From positions 1-64,000 of the forward strand of contig JADKFV010000012.1 in NCBI GenBank assembly GCA_016717325.1: DNA of 64,000 nt, written 5' to 3'. Position 1 is the stretch's first letter; every line of letters begins with the position of its first letter. The notes beneath the pieces are model-generated. The model had not been told where the DNA came from and made no database searches. It saw only the letters and a program-made list of their open reading frames with translations. Origin of the DNA: Bacteroidota bacterium (GTDB taxonomy: Bacteria > Bacteroidota > Bacteroidia > AKYH767-A > OLB10). The translations under genes and the position numbers were made by a program. Positions 29,601 to 39,000 of the stretch are shown in pieces.

Positions 29601-30548
29601 AATAGTGGAACAAAATTGATTTGCACAGGAGAATGGGCATGAAGTATTGTGGCAACTACCTGTAAAAATATACCCTGTGGTTGTATTGCCAGTATTGTCA
29701 ACACAAGCAGAAAGGTGATGGATGTTTCCTCTGCGTTCAGGATCATTCAAATAGTTGTGATCTTTGTAGCCGCCATTGCCAAATCCTAAATCTAGGTTCC
29801 CATTCAGGTCAATTTTTATTAATAATCCCCGGCAAAAAAATCAATTTCGCGCATTCCCCCAGTTATGCTGGCACATGACCATCTTAAATTTTGCACCTAT
29901 CATTATTCCAGTGATAACACCAGCATTTTTTATAGGCACTAACGAAGCATTTTGCCCTGTTGCTTCACGAAGTGGGTAGTTTGTTGAAAAATTTGGCAGA
30001 TTGCTTTCACCATAAAAATATTGATTGTTTCCAACAACATTTCCAAATTGATCTATCACAACAAAAAAAACAGAATTCTTGTTGCTAGGATCTACTTTCC
30101 ATCCGCTTATTGCATATTTGCTATTTGGCAATTCAATTGCTCGATTAAATTTACCATTGTTTTCAGGCACATATCCACTGCATACTCGTTCCCAGAGTTT
30201 TTCGCCATATGCGTTTACTTTAATAGCAACAGGGTTTACGGCATAGCCCGCAGTATTATTTGCCGACACATAGGTAAAACCCACACCAACATATCCACCA
30301 TCACTCGTAGGAAGGACATCTAACAACCAATCATCGTATCCTAAGGTTGATGGCCAAGTTGAAGGGCCGCTCCACTGCCATTGTTTTACCGGTGGATTAT
30401 TTTGAGCCACTATATTGCTATTTAATACAGCCATTAATAAGAGTGCAAATAGGGCGTACCCCCCCCCCCCCCCCGTGATGCGAAGAAGTGTGTTAAATTT
30501 AGTTTTTGTGCTTTTTAGAAAAGCATAAAAGATTGAATGTGTATTCAT
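26607..30548 (-). CDS. Long T9SS type A beta-helix protein with G16 tract in signal peptide, one in-frame stop
   Basis: 1313 codons from ATG 30548 to TAA 26607. The leader MNTHSIFYAFLKSTKTKFN is followed by a hydrophobic segment (YALFALLLMAVLNSNIVAQ); between them G16 (30459-30474) encodes five Gly in frame. Residues 45-235 carry propeller-like repeats (IKVNAYGEKLWERV). About residues 420-800 form a right-handed beta-helix (VVKPGGTLEIDG, MWEGMEVWG, NFTNNYFALSN, NFTISQNTF). Then Cys-rich PPCDPACAA and a helical part, and a T9SS type A domain (LTVFPNPTITSFTIT to GTTKIVIIK). An in-frame TGA at 29841-29843 interrupts the otherwise continuous frame (GNARN, stop, FFCRGLLIKIDLNGN). In the next frame REIDFFAG is open there, so compensating indels are an alternative to a true nonsense change. 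Confidence 0.82.
30459..30474. repeat. Poly-G tract, 16 bases, inside a signal peptide
   Basis: Sixteen Cs on the plus strand, i.e. sixteen Gs in the sense of the long beta-helix gene. They start at codon position 3 of an ACG and fill five GGG codons before TAC, so the gene is in frame with lengths of 13, 16 or 19. Any other length gives early termination. See the matching G13 tract at 39629-39641. Confidence 0.92.
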
Positions 30549-30635
30549 AATTGATAAAGAATTAAAATATTAATAAAGAAGGAATTGTAGATAAATAATG
30601 TTGCTAAAGCTGGCCACAAGCCAGCATGGTCGCGC
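30549..30635 (-). promoter_or_regulatory. Conserved 87-nt 5' leader with hairpin
   Basis: The 87 bases upstream of the start codon match the 87 bases upstream of the paralogous gene (39716-39802) without gaps and with about 7 mismatches counted by eye. It contains GCTGGC at 30609-30614 and GCCAGC at 30620-30625, a perfect 6-bp stem with a 5-nt loop, followed towards the gene by an A/T-rich segment. The promoter should lie beyond 30635. The similarity ends abruptly at GCGCGAC, suggesting this is the transcribed leader. Confidence 0.75.
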
Positions 30636-30996
30636 TTGCCGGTATTAGTATGGTAGTATAGGATAATGTTTTGTACATATGACATTAAATATATTTTGTA
30701 AATGTTAGGATTAATAATTTAGGAAGCAAATAATACATTGAAAAACAATAAACAGTGATAATGTTAAAGTTTGGCTGTATAGCTCGCCAACTAATAACTA
30801 TTCATGTATACGTTGTGTTTGGCGGTTGCGTAAATCATTGACAGTGAGAAAAAAATAGTAATACAATTAAATCTATGTGCATCCTCCTCATGTTTCCTTA
30901 AAATGACAATTTGGTTATTGATTGAAACCCCACCATTATCAAAAACTATTGCCCTCAATTTTGTTTGATTATATTTGCGGTTTGAAATAAAAACGG
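30636..30996. promoter_or_regulatory. Divergent intergenic region with a miaB promoter
   Basis: No gene. TTG at 30950-30952, an 18-nt spacer and TATATTTG at 30971-30978 fit the Bacteroidota promoter consensus, 18 bases before the miaB ATG. Upstream of the beta-helix leader no clear -33/-7 pair was settled, although 'acaaaatatattta' on the minus strand near 30690 is a candidate. Confidence 0.5.
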
Positions 30997-32409
30997 ATGC
31001 AAGAAAAATATATAGACGAAGCCCGGCAAGGCGAAGTGATGGAACTGCCTATAAACTTTGGCGATGAACAAAAGCGTAAGTTGTATATTGAAAGCTACGG
31101 TTGCGCCATGAACTTTAGCGACACCGAGATAGTGGCCTCAATTATGAGTGGCAATAATTTTACTACCACCCGCAATGTGGAAGAAGCCGATGTAGTATTT
31201 TTGAATACCTGCGCCATTCGCGACAATGCGGAACAGCGCGTGTGGGGGCGGTTGCGCGAGTTAAAATTGGTAAAGAAAAACAATCCCGATTTAATAGTTG
31301 GTGTATTGGGTTGTATGGCCGAAAGGTTAAAAACAAGTTTGCTCGAATCGGAACAATTGGTCGATTTGGTTGTAGGGCCCGATGCATACCGCGATTTGCC
31401 AAATTTAATAAACAAGGTTGACTCAGGCCAAAAGGCAGTGAATGTGCTGCTGTCGCGCGAGGAGACTTATGCTGATATTTCGCCAGTAAGATTGAGTACA
31501 AATGGCATTAGCGCATTCATAAGCATTATGCGCGGATGTGATAATATGTGCTCGTTTTGCGTTGTACCTTTTACACGAGGGCGCGAGCGCAGTCGTGATT
31601 TTGATAGCATTGTAAACGAGGCGCGCTTATTATTTGAAGATGGATACCGCGAGGTTACATTGTTAGGTCAAAATGTTGACAGCTACAAATACACAAACGA
31701 ATCGAATGGCGAGTTTTGCAATTTTGCCAACTTACTGGAAAAAGTAGCGCTGGTGAACCCATTGTTACGTATACGTTTCAGCACATCGCACCCAAAAGAT
31801 ATTACCGATGAAGTATTACACACTATTGTAAAATATGAAAATATTTGCAACTACATTCATTTGCCTGTGCAGTCGGGCAACAGCCGCATTTTGAAATTGA
31901 TGAACAGAACCTATACCCGCGAATGGTATATAGACAGCATAAATGCTATTCGTAAAATAGTGCCGGGTTGCGGAATATCGAGCGATGTTATTTCAGGTTT
32001 CTGCAGCGAAACCGAAGAGGAACATAAGGACACGCTAAGCATTATGCAGTATTCGCAATACGACTATTCGTACACATTTAAATATAGCGAAAGGCCCGGA
32101 ACACTTGCTGCCCGAAACTACAAAGATGACATACCCGAAGAAATAAAAAATCGCAGATTGAGCGAAATTATTATGTTACAGCGCGAACTCTCGCATCAAA
32201 GTAACAAACGCGATGAGGGCAAAACGTTTAGGGTTTTGGTAGAAGCCGTTTCGAAAAAAAGTACCGATGATATGTGCGGGCGCAACGACCAAAATAAAAT
32301 GATAGTGTTTCCAAAACAAAATGCAAAAAAAGGCGATTATGTATACGTGAAAGTTCATGGTTGCACATCGGCAACCTTGTTGGGCGAAATAGTTGAAAAA
32401 GGATCTTAA
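30997..32409 (+). CDS. miaB: tRNA-2-methylthio-N6-dimethylallyladenosine synthase MiaB
   Basis: 470 residues, full length. N-terminal UPF0004 domain with three cluster cysteines at about 36 (YGCAMNFSD), 72 (NTCAIRDNA) and 106 (LGCMAERL). The radical-SAM motif CDNMCSFC holds Cys181, 185 and 188 and is followed by VVPFTRGRERSR. C-terminal TRAM domain (GKTFRVLVEAVSKKS, VFPKQNAKKGDYVYVKVHGC). It adds the 2-methylthio group to i6A37 of tRNAs reading UNN codons, using two [4Fe-4S] clusters. First gene of a three-gene plus-strand run with the sigma-54 activator and lptE, a neighbourhood I have seen in this phylum. Confidence 0.96.
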   Translation: MQEKYIDEARQGEVMELPINFGDEQKRKLYIESYGCAMNFSDTEIVASIMSGNNFTTTRNVEEADVVFLNTCAIRDNAEQRVWGRLRELKLVKKNNPDLIVGVLGCMAERLKTSLLESEQLVDLVVGPDAYRDLPNLINKVDSGQKAVNVLLSREETYADISPVRLSTNGISAFISIMRGCDNMCSFCVVPFTRGRERSRDFDSIVNEARLLFEDGYREVTLLGQNVDSYKYTNESNGEFCNFANLLEKVALVNPLLRIRFSTSHPKDITDEVLHTIVKYENICNYIHLPVQSGNSRILKLMNRTYTREWYIDSINAIRKIVPGCGISSDVISGFCSETEEEHKDTLSIMQYSQYDYSYTFKYSERPGTLAARNYKDDIPEEIKNRRLSEIIMLQRELSHQSNKRDEGKTFRVLVEAVSKKSTDDMCGRNDQNKMIVFPKQNAKKGDYVYVKVHGCTSATLLGEIVEKGS

Positions 32410-32418
32410 TAAAACATA

Positions 32419-33648
32419 ATGCAAGTACAAGACATAAAGAATAGATTTGGAATAATAGGCAACTCGCCTCTTTTGGAATATGCCATAGATACTGCCCGCC
32501 AGGTGGCCCCTACCGAAATAAGTGTAATGATAATGGGCGAAAGTGGTGTGGGTAAAGAGGTATTTCCACAAATAATGCATCATTACAGCCCCCGCAAACA
32601 TGGGCCATATATAGCAGTAAATTGTGGTGCCATACCCGAGGGCACTATCGATTCAGAATTATTTGGCCACGAAAAAGGTTCGTTTACGGGTGCACACGAA
32701 GCGCGAAAAGGATATTTTGAAGAAGCCAACAAAGGCACTATTTTTTTGGACGAGGTTGGCGATTTGCCTTTGGCCACACAAGTAAGATTGCTCCGTGTTT
32801 TGGAAGCAGGCGAATTTATAAAAGTGGGTTCAAGTAAAATTATGAAAACCGATGTTCGGGTTGTGGGAGCCACCAATGTAAATATGAAAGACGCTATGAG
32901 TCGTGGCAAGTTTCGCGAGGACTTATATTACCGCCTTTGCACAGTTCCTATTTATGTTCCATCGTTACGTCAACGAAAGGAAGATATACCATTGTTAATC
33001 AGGAAGTTTTCGATAGATTTTGCAGAAAAATATCGTATGCCAATGTTGCAAATTTCGCCCGATGCTATGCATATGATTGTCGACTTTCCATGGCCGGGCA
33101 ACATCCGTCAGTTGAAAAATATTACCGAACAGATTTCGATTTTGGAAAAAGATAAAAACCTCACTGCCGAAACATTATTGAAATATTTGCCTCGAGATAA
33201 TCAAGCCGGTTTGCCTGTTTTATTTCGCGATGAAAAAGGCAGCACAAGTGATTTTGGTGCCGAACGCGAAATGCTTTACAAGATTTTATTTGACATGCGC
33301 AAGGAGATAAATGAACTTAAACGGGTGGCCTACGAACAAGGTGCCTCGATGGAACCAATATCCCGAGGTGAGAACTTCCCTGTTTCACATTCAAATATGC
33401 CTTCCGACAAAGGCAACATTAATCCATATATTACCACTCCTGATGGCTTTACCGTTCAAACAAAGCCGGGGTACGATATGAAGCCGCACGAAGTTGTGGA
33501 GGAGTCGCTTTCTATTCAAGACAAAGAGAAAGAACTTATTACAAAGGCACTGCAAAAGCATCGAAATCGCAGAAAAAATGCCGCTAAAGAATTGGGTATT
33601 TCGGAGCGTACACTTTATCGTAAAATAAATGAGTACGGTATCAAGTAA
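32419..33648 (+). CDS. Sigma-54-dependent transcriptional activator without receiver domain
   Basis: 409 residues. It starts almost directly with the AAA+ domain: Walker A GESGVGKE at 40-47, the sigma-54 contact loop GSFTGA at 87-92 (Ser in place of the first Ala, a tolerated variant), Walker B TIFLDE at 107-112, and WPGNIRQLKN near residue 225. A linker of about 90 residues follows, then a Fis-type helix-turn-helix (NAAKELGISERTLYRKINEYG) at the C-terminus. There is no receiver, GAF or PAS domain, so its activity may be set by partner proteins or expression level. Its stop overlaps the lptE start (33648). Confidence 0.93.
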   Translation: MQVQDIKNRFGIIGNSPLLEYAIDTARQVAPTEISVMIMGESGVGKEVFPQIMHHYSPRKHGPYIAVNCGAIPEGTIDSELFGHEKGSFTGAHEARKGYFEEANKGTIFLDEVGDLPLATQVRLLRVLEAGEFIKVGSSKIMKTDVRVVGATNVNMKDAMSRGKFREDLYYRLCTVPIYVPSLRQRKEDIPLLIRKFSIDFAEKYRMPMLQISPDAMHMIVDFPWPGNIRQLKNITEQISILEKDKNLTAETLLKYLPRDNQAGLPVLFRDEKGSTSDFGAEREMLYKILFDMRKEINELKRVAYEQGASMEPISRGENFPVSHSNMPSDKGNINPYITTPDGFTVQTKPGYDMKPHEVVEESLSIQDKEKELITKALQKHRNRRKNAAKELGISERTLYRKINEYGIK

Positions 33649-34181
33649 TGGAAAAGCTATTTTACATTTCAATAAAATCGCATATAGGTTTGTACAAACT
33701 AATATTTGGATTAAGTATCGTAATGCTTATCAATGGCTGTTATTCATTTAAAGCGGGTCAAATTCCAAAAGAGGTGAAAACTTATTCGGTTCAGTTTTTT
33801 CCTAACAGGGCATCCATAGTTAATCCGGTATTGAGCCAAACATTTACCGAAAAATTGAAGCTGAAGTGGAACAACGAATCCAGCTTATCATTAAAAAGTG
33901 CCGAGGGCGACTATGCCTTCGAAGGTTATATAAGCAACTATACCAATGGACCGGTAGCAATACAAAGTAACCAAACGGCAGCTCAAAACAGGTTGACCAT
34001 TACTGTAAACGTGAAATTTATCAATGCCAAAGACGAAAAAGCAAATTTCGAAACCAGTTTTAGCCGATTTGCCGATTACTCCAGCAGTCTCAATTTTGCT
34101 ACTCAGGAACAAAAATTAGTCGATAATATTGTGGGCCAATTGGTGGATGATATTTTTAATAAATGCACATCGAACTGGTAA
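33648..34181 (+). CDS. LptE-family LPS assembly lipoprotein
   Basis: 177 residues. An N-terminal hydrophobic segment (LIFGLSIVMLING) ends at Cys31, a lipobox, followed by YSFKAGQIPKEVKTYSVQFFPNRASIVNP, the typical start of Bacteroidota LptE, and LSQTFTEKLKLKWNNESSL. It should act with the LptD barrel in placing LPS in the outer membrane. The start codon overlaps the stop of the sigma-54 activator by one base (TAATG), so expression is probably coupled. The ending QLVDDIFNKCTSNW is normal for the family. Confidence 0.88.
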   Translation: MEKLFYISIKSHIGLYKLIFGLSIVMLINGCYSFKAGQIPKEVKTYSVQFFPNRASIVNPVLSQTFTEKLKLKWNNESSLSLKSAEGDYAFEGYISNYTNGPVAIQSNQTAAQNRLTITVNVKFINAKDEKANFETSFSRFADYSSSLNFATQEQKLVDNIVGQLVDDIFNKCTSNW

Positions 34182-34492
34182 TGAATTTTTGCATTAATGA
34201 ATTTTGCCTCAATTTCTAGTTCGAGGTTAAATAACTTATTGCTTAAAATTAAATGGCGTTGAGTAAGTTGAACTTATTAAGAAACCCAAGCAATTTAAGT
34301 GATTCTTAAAGGGTGCAACCGCAGATCATAAAATAAAATTTTCATGCATTAGGAATGTCGTTTTATTAAATCCCTCTGAGGGTTTTAAACCCTTGAAGAG
34401 ATGAATTTAATTTTACTAAAACATCCTTTATTAATAAATGAATTTTTTATAAAAGTGTGTTTAAAAACAAAAACACACTCATAAATATTTAT
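34182..34492. other. Convergent intergenic region
   Basis: 311 bases between lptE (plus) and the 3' end of a minus-strand T9SS gene. It has 'ccctctgagggttttaaaccc' around 34371-34391, a small imperfect hairpin (CCCTCtgaGAGGG-like) that may help termination, and 'aaaacacactc' with 'gagtgtgtt'-like pairing near 34455-34480. No gene seen. Confidence 0.35.
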
Positions 34493-36079
34493 TCATTTTA
34501 CAACCATAAACCTATTTTTATAAACCACATTGCCTTGTTGTGTAACGGTAAGTATATACGCTCCTGCTGTATAGTTAATTACATTAATACTAATTTGCGT
34601 TTGATGTGGCTTTAGCAATACGGTTTCTATAATTTGGCCATAGGCATTATACACATTGGCTGTAAGTTGTGTGGCATTGCTTATTGGCTCGCCCGGAGTT
34701 ATATACAACACTGCACTTGCAGGATTTGGATATAGCAAAAATTGTACTGATGTTTGCTCCTCCTCTGCAAAACCAATATTTGTAGCGGCAGTATCATAAG
34801 GAATAAAACCACTTGTAATTATTGTAGGGCAAAGATAATCATACGTTAGGTTTTGGTTTTTCATGGTATCTAATTGCAAATCGCTTGTGCGTATTTTGAG
34901 TGCGAAGGCTTGTGGTTTGTTGGGGTTGCTTTTGTTAATGCCGCAAACCAAAATATCCTTTCCCTTATTCATTATTGTACTTATTGCAAGTTGCCAATCG
35001 TTGCCAACGGTATTGCTATCCTTTATGTTCCCTAAGGTATCGGTCTTGTATATCTTAATACGAGTATTGTCAATAGTTTGCCAGCCACCAGTACTACTTG
35101 ATACACTTGCAATTATCACATACTCGCTATCATTGAGAGCATAGATGCTTTTTGGGTATTCACTTAAATCATTTGTATCACTTATAAATCTGCGCCACTC
35201 CTCATTGCCCAATGAATCTGTTTTGATAAGGTAAATCCACTCACGAAACCCATTCCATAAATTGGCCCAACGTGAAAGAAATAAATAACCATTATCTTTA
35301 GTTTGTACAACGTCATCAGCAAAAGTATAATAGTAATCATTTACGCCATAAGCTTTGCTCCATTCAATTGTACCGTTTTTATCAACCTTTACAGCTATGG
35401 TGCGCACTATTACCGGATTTGTTTGCCCTGGATTTGCAATGTAACCTGTGAGTACTGCTAAAAAACCAGAATCGGATGTGAGAATAAAATTATCTATATC
35501 AGGACTATTAGAATATGTTGGCGTGAAATTGCAACTCCATATTGTATCACCTTGTGGTGTTAATTTGATAAAGGTATTTCGCTCTGCTAAAAACCCTGTA
35601 TCCAATCCTAAATATTGGAATGAAGCAATTAGATTGCCATCATAGGTGGTGTCGATGCTATGTCCATAATCATAATCGGCTAAACCATATTCCTTGGTAA
35701 ATTCTCTTTCCATACAATGATTATATTTGGCAATAAACGATGCCCCTGCCAAATCGTATTTGGAACTCGCGCCTATAGCATACATTTTATTATTGAACAA
35801 ACAAAGGTCAGCGCAAACGACACCATCCGGCAAATTGCCTATGGTTTTAGTCCATATTGTTTTACCATCTTCATCTAATTTCTTGAACACAATTCTATTT
35901 CCAGTGTTATTAGCATTTCTTTCATTTATGCCAATTATGTACCCTTTGTCATAATAACCGCATATTGAGTATGCTGTGCGGATAAATGCACCATTCGTAT
36001 AAATATGTTCCCACGTTTGCGCCATAGTATTGGCGCAAAACGTGAGAATTAAAAATAAGGTCAATAAAATTGGCCTCAT
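34493..36079 (-). CDS. T9SS type A sorting domain protein with beta-propeller-like repeats
   Basis: 528 residues, intact. Signal peptide MRPILLTLFLILTFCANTMAQ. Repeats of the type VFKKLDEDGKTIWTKTIGNL, FIKLTPQGDTIWSCNF, AVKVDKNGTIEWSKAYGVN, YLIKTDSLGNEEWRRF, spaced about 50-60 residues. The C-terminal sorting domain is LYPNPASAVLYIT ... NVYNAYGQIIET ... TAGAYILTVTQQGNVVYKNRFMVVK. Same architecture as the protein at 25045-26537, and likewise placed right after a long beta-helix gene; here the start codon overlaps that gene's stop by four bases. It is exported by T9SS; the function outside the cell is unknown. Confidence 0.9.
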   Translation of the reverse strand: MRPILLTLFLILTFCANTMAQTWEHIYTNGAFIRTAYSICGYYDKGYIIGINERNANNTGNRIVFKKLDEDGKTIWTKTIGNLPDGVVCADLCLFNNKMYAIGASSKYDLAGASFIAKYNHCMEREFTKEYGLADYDYGHSIDTTYDGNLIASFQYLGLDTGFLAERNTFIKLTPQGDTIWSCNFTPTYSNSPDIDNFILTSDSGFLAVLTGYIANPGQTNPVIVRTIAVKVDKNGTIEWSKAYGVNDYYYTFADDVVQTKDNGYLFLSRWANLWNGFREWIYLIKTDSLGNEEWRRFISDTNDLSEYPKSIYALNDSEYVIIASVSSSTGGWQTIDNTRIKIYKTDTLGNIKDSNTVGNDWQLAISTIMNKGKDILVCGINKSNPNKPQAFALKIRTSDLQLDTMKNQNLTYDYLCPTIITSGFIPYDTAATNIGFAEEEQTSVQFLLYPNPASAVLYITPGEPISNATQLTANVYNAYGQIIETVLLKPHQTQISINVINYTAGAYILTVTQQGNVVYKNRFMVVK

Positions 36080-39000
36080 TTTTTTATGATGAGTTTGGTG
36101 GTAAATTGCTTTCCTGCTTCGCCCATCACTTGCAATATATACATGCCATCTGCCAATGTGCCAAGAGGCAACTCAATACTACTTTTTGTTACAGCTTTGC
36201 TCACAGCTATCTTTTGTTGGCCAAGCAAATCATAAACTTTTATATGAACTAATTTATCCTCAACTTGATTAATCATTTGCAAGGTCAATATATCGGATGC
36301 CGGATTCGGAAATATCATAACCTGCAAGTTATTACTAAAGTTTTCCAAATTAAATCTTGACCCACCTCCACTTGGCGTAGATTTTATTAGCACCTCATTG
36401 TAAAGGTTACCATATACCTTGGACATTAATGCACGTGCTATTGTGTAGCCTATCTTGGTGCTGTCTTTGGCAAGGCTATCTGTAAAGGCGGTGTTGCTGG
36501 TATTTTGTGATAGGCCGTACAAGCCTGTGCCGCTTTGCATGAGGCCAATAACATTACTCATTAATGTGTTGTAATTACCATAACCAGGCTGCGTATTAAT
36601 ATCAGCAAGTATAGTATTGGCAGTAGTGTAATTACCTTTTTGCAAATTAAGATTGAGCTTTTGTGGCTTGTAACTAAAACGTGTTTCGTTGACCATATCA
36701 CTTAATGTAGAGTCTAAGCCAGTATTATTATAAGCATCGAAACTCAAATATTTGCTACGCAAAAATCCTTTTAGTATATCGCGTTGTTGAATTTTGCCAC
36801 GCAATTGTTGGTGATATGCTTCGCTTGCAGCGGGTGCGGTTTGAGCTGAGGCTATGGCAGTGTTTATTTGATTTTTGAGTGCGGTAGTTAAGGTATTAAT
36901 TTTGCTCTGCACATCGGGCTGTAATTTACTATTTGCAATTAGTACATCAATCAAATTTTGTGTGCCAAATTGTGTTGCCTTATTTATCAATGCAATCAAT
37001 GCCTCGTCACTTACAAAGGGTGAATAGCCAAGCAATGTATTTTTACATTGGTCACATTTGCCATTGCATTTATCAGTGCAATAAGGGCAGGTGCATTGTT
37101 GCCATCGAATAAAGTATAGATGGTATTAATATCTCCAGTTAGCGTTGCAATTCGATTGGGCAAGGCTGTACCATCATCGTTTGCTAAATTGGGGCAATCA
37201 GTTGTTTTTGTAAAGCCTTCACCTATGCAATTGATTAATGCCACTTGTAAATCTCTACATTTAGGTTCACATGCGGCACACTGTGTTTTTTCATTATGCC
37301 CATAATAAACTATTTGTGCAGTTTGATTTACCATTCGGAATTGATTTTCGTTTCCGTTGCAGTTGTTGGTAAAAAAGCGATTGCGTGCTTTGGTGGTAAC
37401 ATCGTTTTGGCTGCAATAGCCTTGGCGCAAACCTACTTCTCCCAAATTACCCGGTGTGCCTTCTACATTTATATCTACATCGTTATTGGTAAAATCGTTG
37501 CAGTTAATCAATAAGCCATCGGTTATATCCGCACTTCCATCATTGTTAAATTGATTGTGACTTCCAAATTCAAAACCTGTTATTGTGTTATTATAAACAG
37601 ATTTAGCTACTGCACCACAATCACTAACAACTATACCATAGTCGGGCTTGTCACCTAGTAAGGCAGTGCCTGTAATGGTATTGTTTTCGCAAATAAAGTT
37701 TGCTGTGTTGCCAATATAAATGGCATAAGCCTGTGTTACACCTAAAGCAGAGCAAGTACAACATGGATTAAATTCGTGTTGAGGCACATTCAATATATTG
37801 TTATTGTAAATGGCACTCATGTCGGCATTTTCAATATGTATGGCGCGGGTTACACTATTAAAATCGTTGTCAATTATATTTACTACCCGTGTTGTGTTTG
37901 TATTAAGTACCTCCACCCCATGATATAATCCGGTAAACAAATTGCGCTTTAATATTTGGCAAGGCATAATATTACAGTTATAGGTAGGTTCTACATTGCC
38001 AATAGCATCGTGAAAGCGAATGCCTGCACCACGCCTGTCGGGTGTGCAGTAGTAATTGGTGCCGGTATTTTTAAATTCATTTCCTCTTATTTTTACACCA
38101 CGTGTCCCATTGAGTATAATAAAAGCATCATGTGGCAAACCGTTGTTTAACAAGCCAGTTATAGTAAAAAATGAATTACGAATGGTAGATGCATTGGCCA
38201 AAATGAGGCCATTCGTATTATTCACATTTTCATAATCATAAAAAACAACACCGCGGTTACAATTACGAATGTCCGCTTGATTTTCAATAAATACGATGCC
38301 TCCTGTGAAACTTAAATCAGGCTGGCCGCTTACCATTTTAGCCACAGAAATTGCAGTTACAGCATTTTCAATAATACCACCATTGGTTAATTGCATATAA
38401 CCTTGGTCAGGGTTATTGGCAATTGGCAATTGGTCCTTGCTTGCTGTGCCCCAAACTTCTACACCTTTCCACATGCTGCAGCTGGAAGTTATTTTACCAC
38501 CATCCACAATTAACCTCGCACCGCGCTTTACAGTAATTTTTGCATTGTCCGCCATTTGTACATTACATCGTATAGTTAATGTTGCACCGGCATTAATGGT
38601 AATTGAGTTATACATCCGTATATCAAAATCCCAAGTTTCGTTGGCATTTATTTGATATGCTGTGCCATTAAAAGGGCAAGTTTTTAAATACCTACGGGCA
38701 TTGGTTACTGCAAGAGCCCAATGAATTCGGCCCATTTGTAAAGGCGAAATATAAAAATCAACATTGTCTTTTCCACTCATAATATTATTGGTACATAGGT
38801 GGTCGGTAGCGCTAGCAAAGGGATCGCAAGTACTGCCGCCTGGCGCATTTTGCGGGCATACTGCTAATCCTGGAGGCCCAAAACAATCAATTAAATAATC
38901 GGGGGCGGTAGTATTACAAGATTCCGAACAGCATGTGCCTACATCATATAAATGCATAACATTGAAACAATGTGCAAGCTCATGTGCCAAATGCCTTGCC

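Noticed and set aside
32176..32601. 141-codon frame antisense across the miaB end and the sigma-54 activator start
   Set aside because: Both plus-strand genes are intact and well recognised; the antisense frame is low-complexity aromatic/His-rich.
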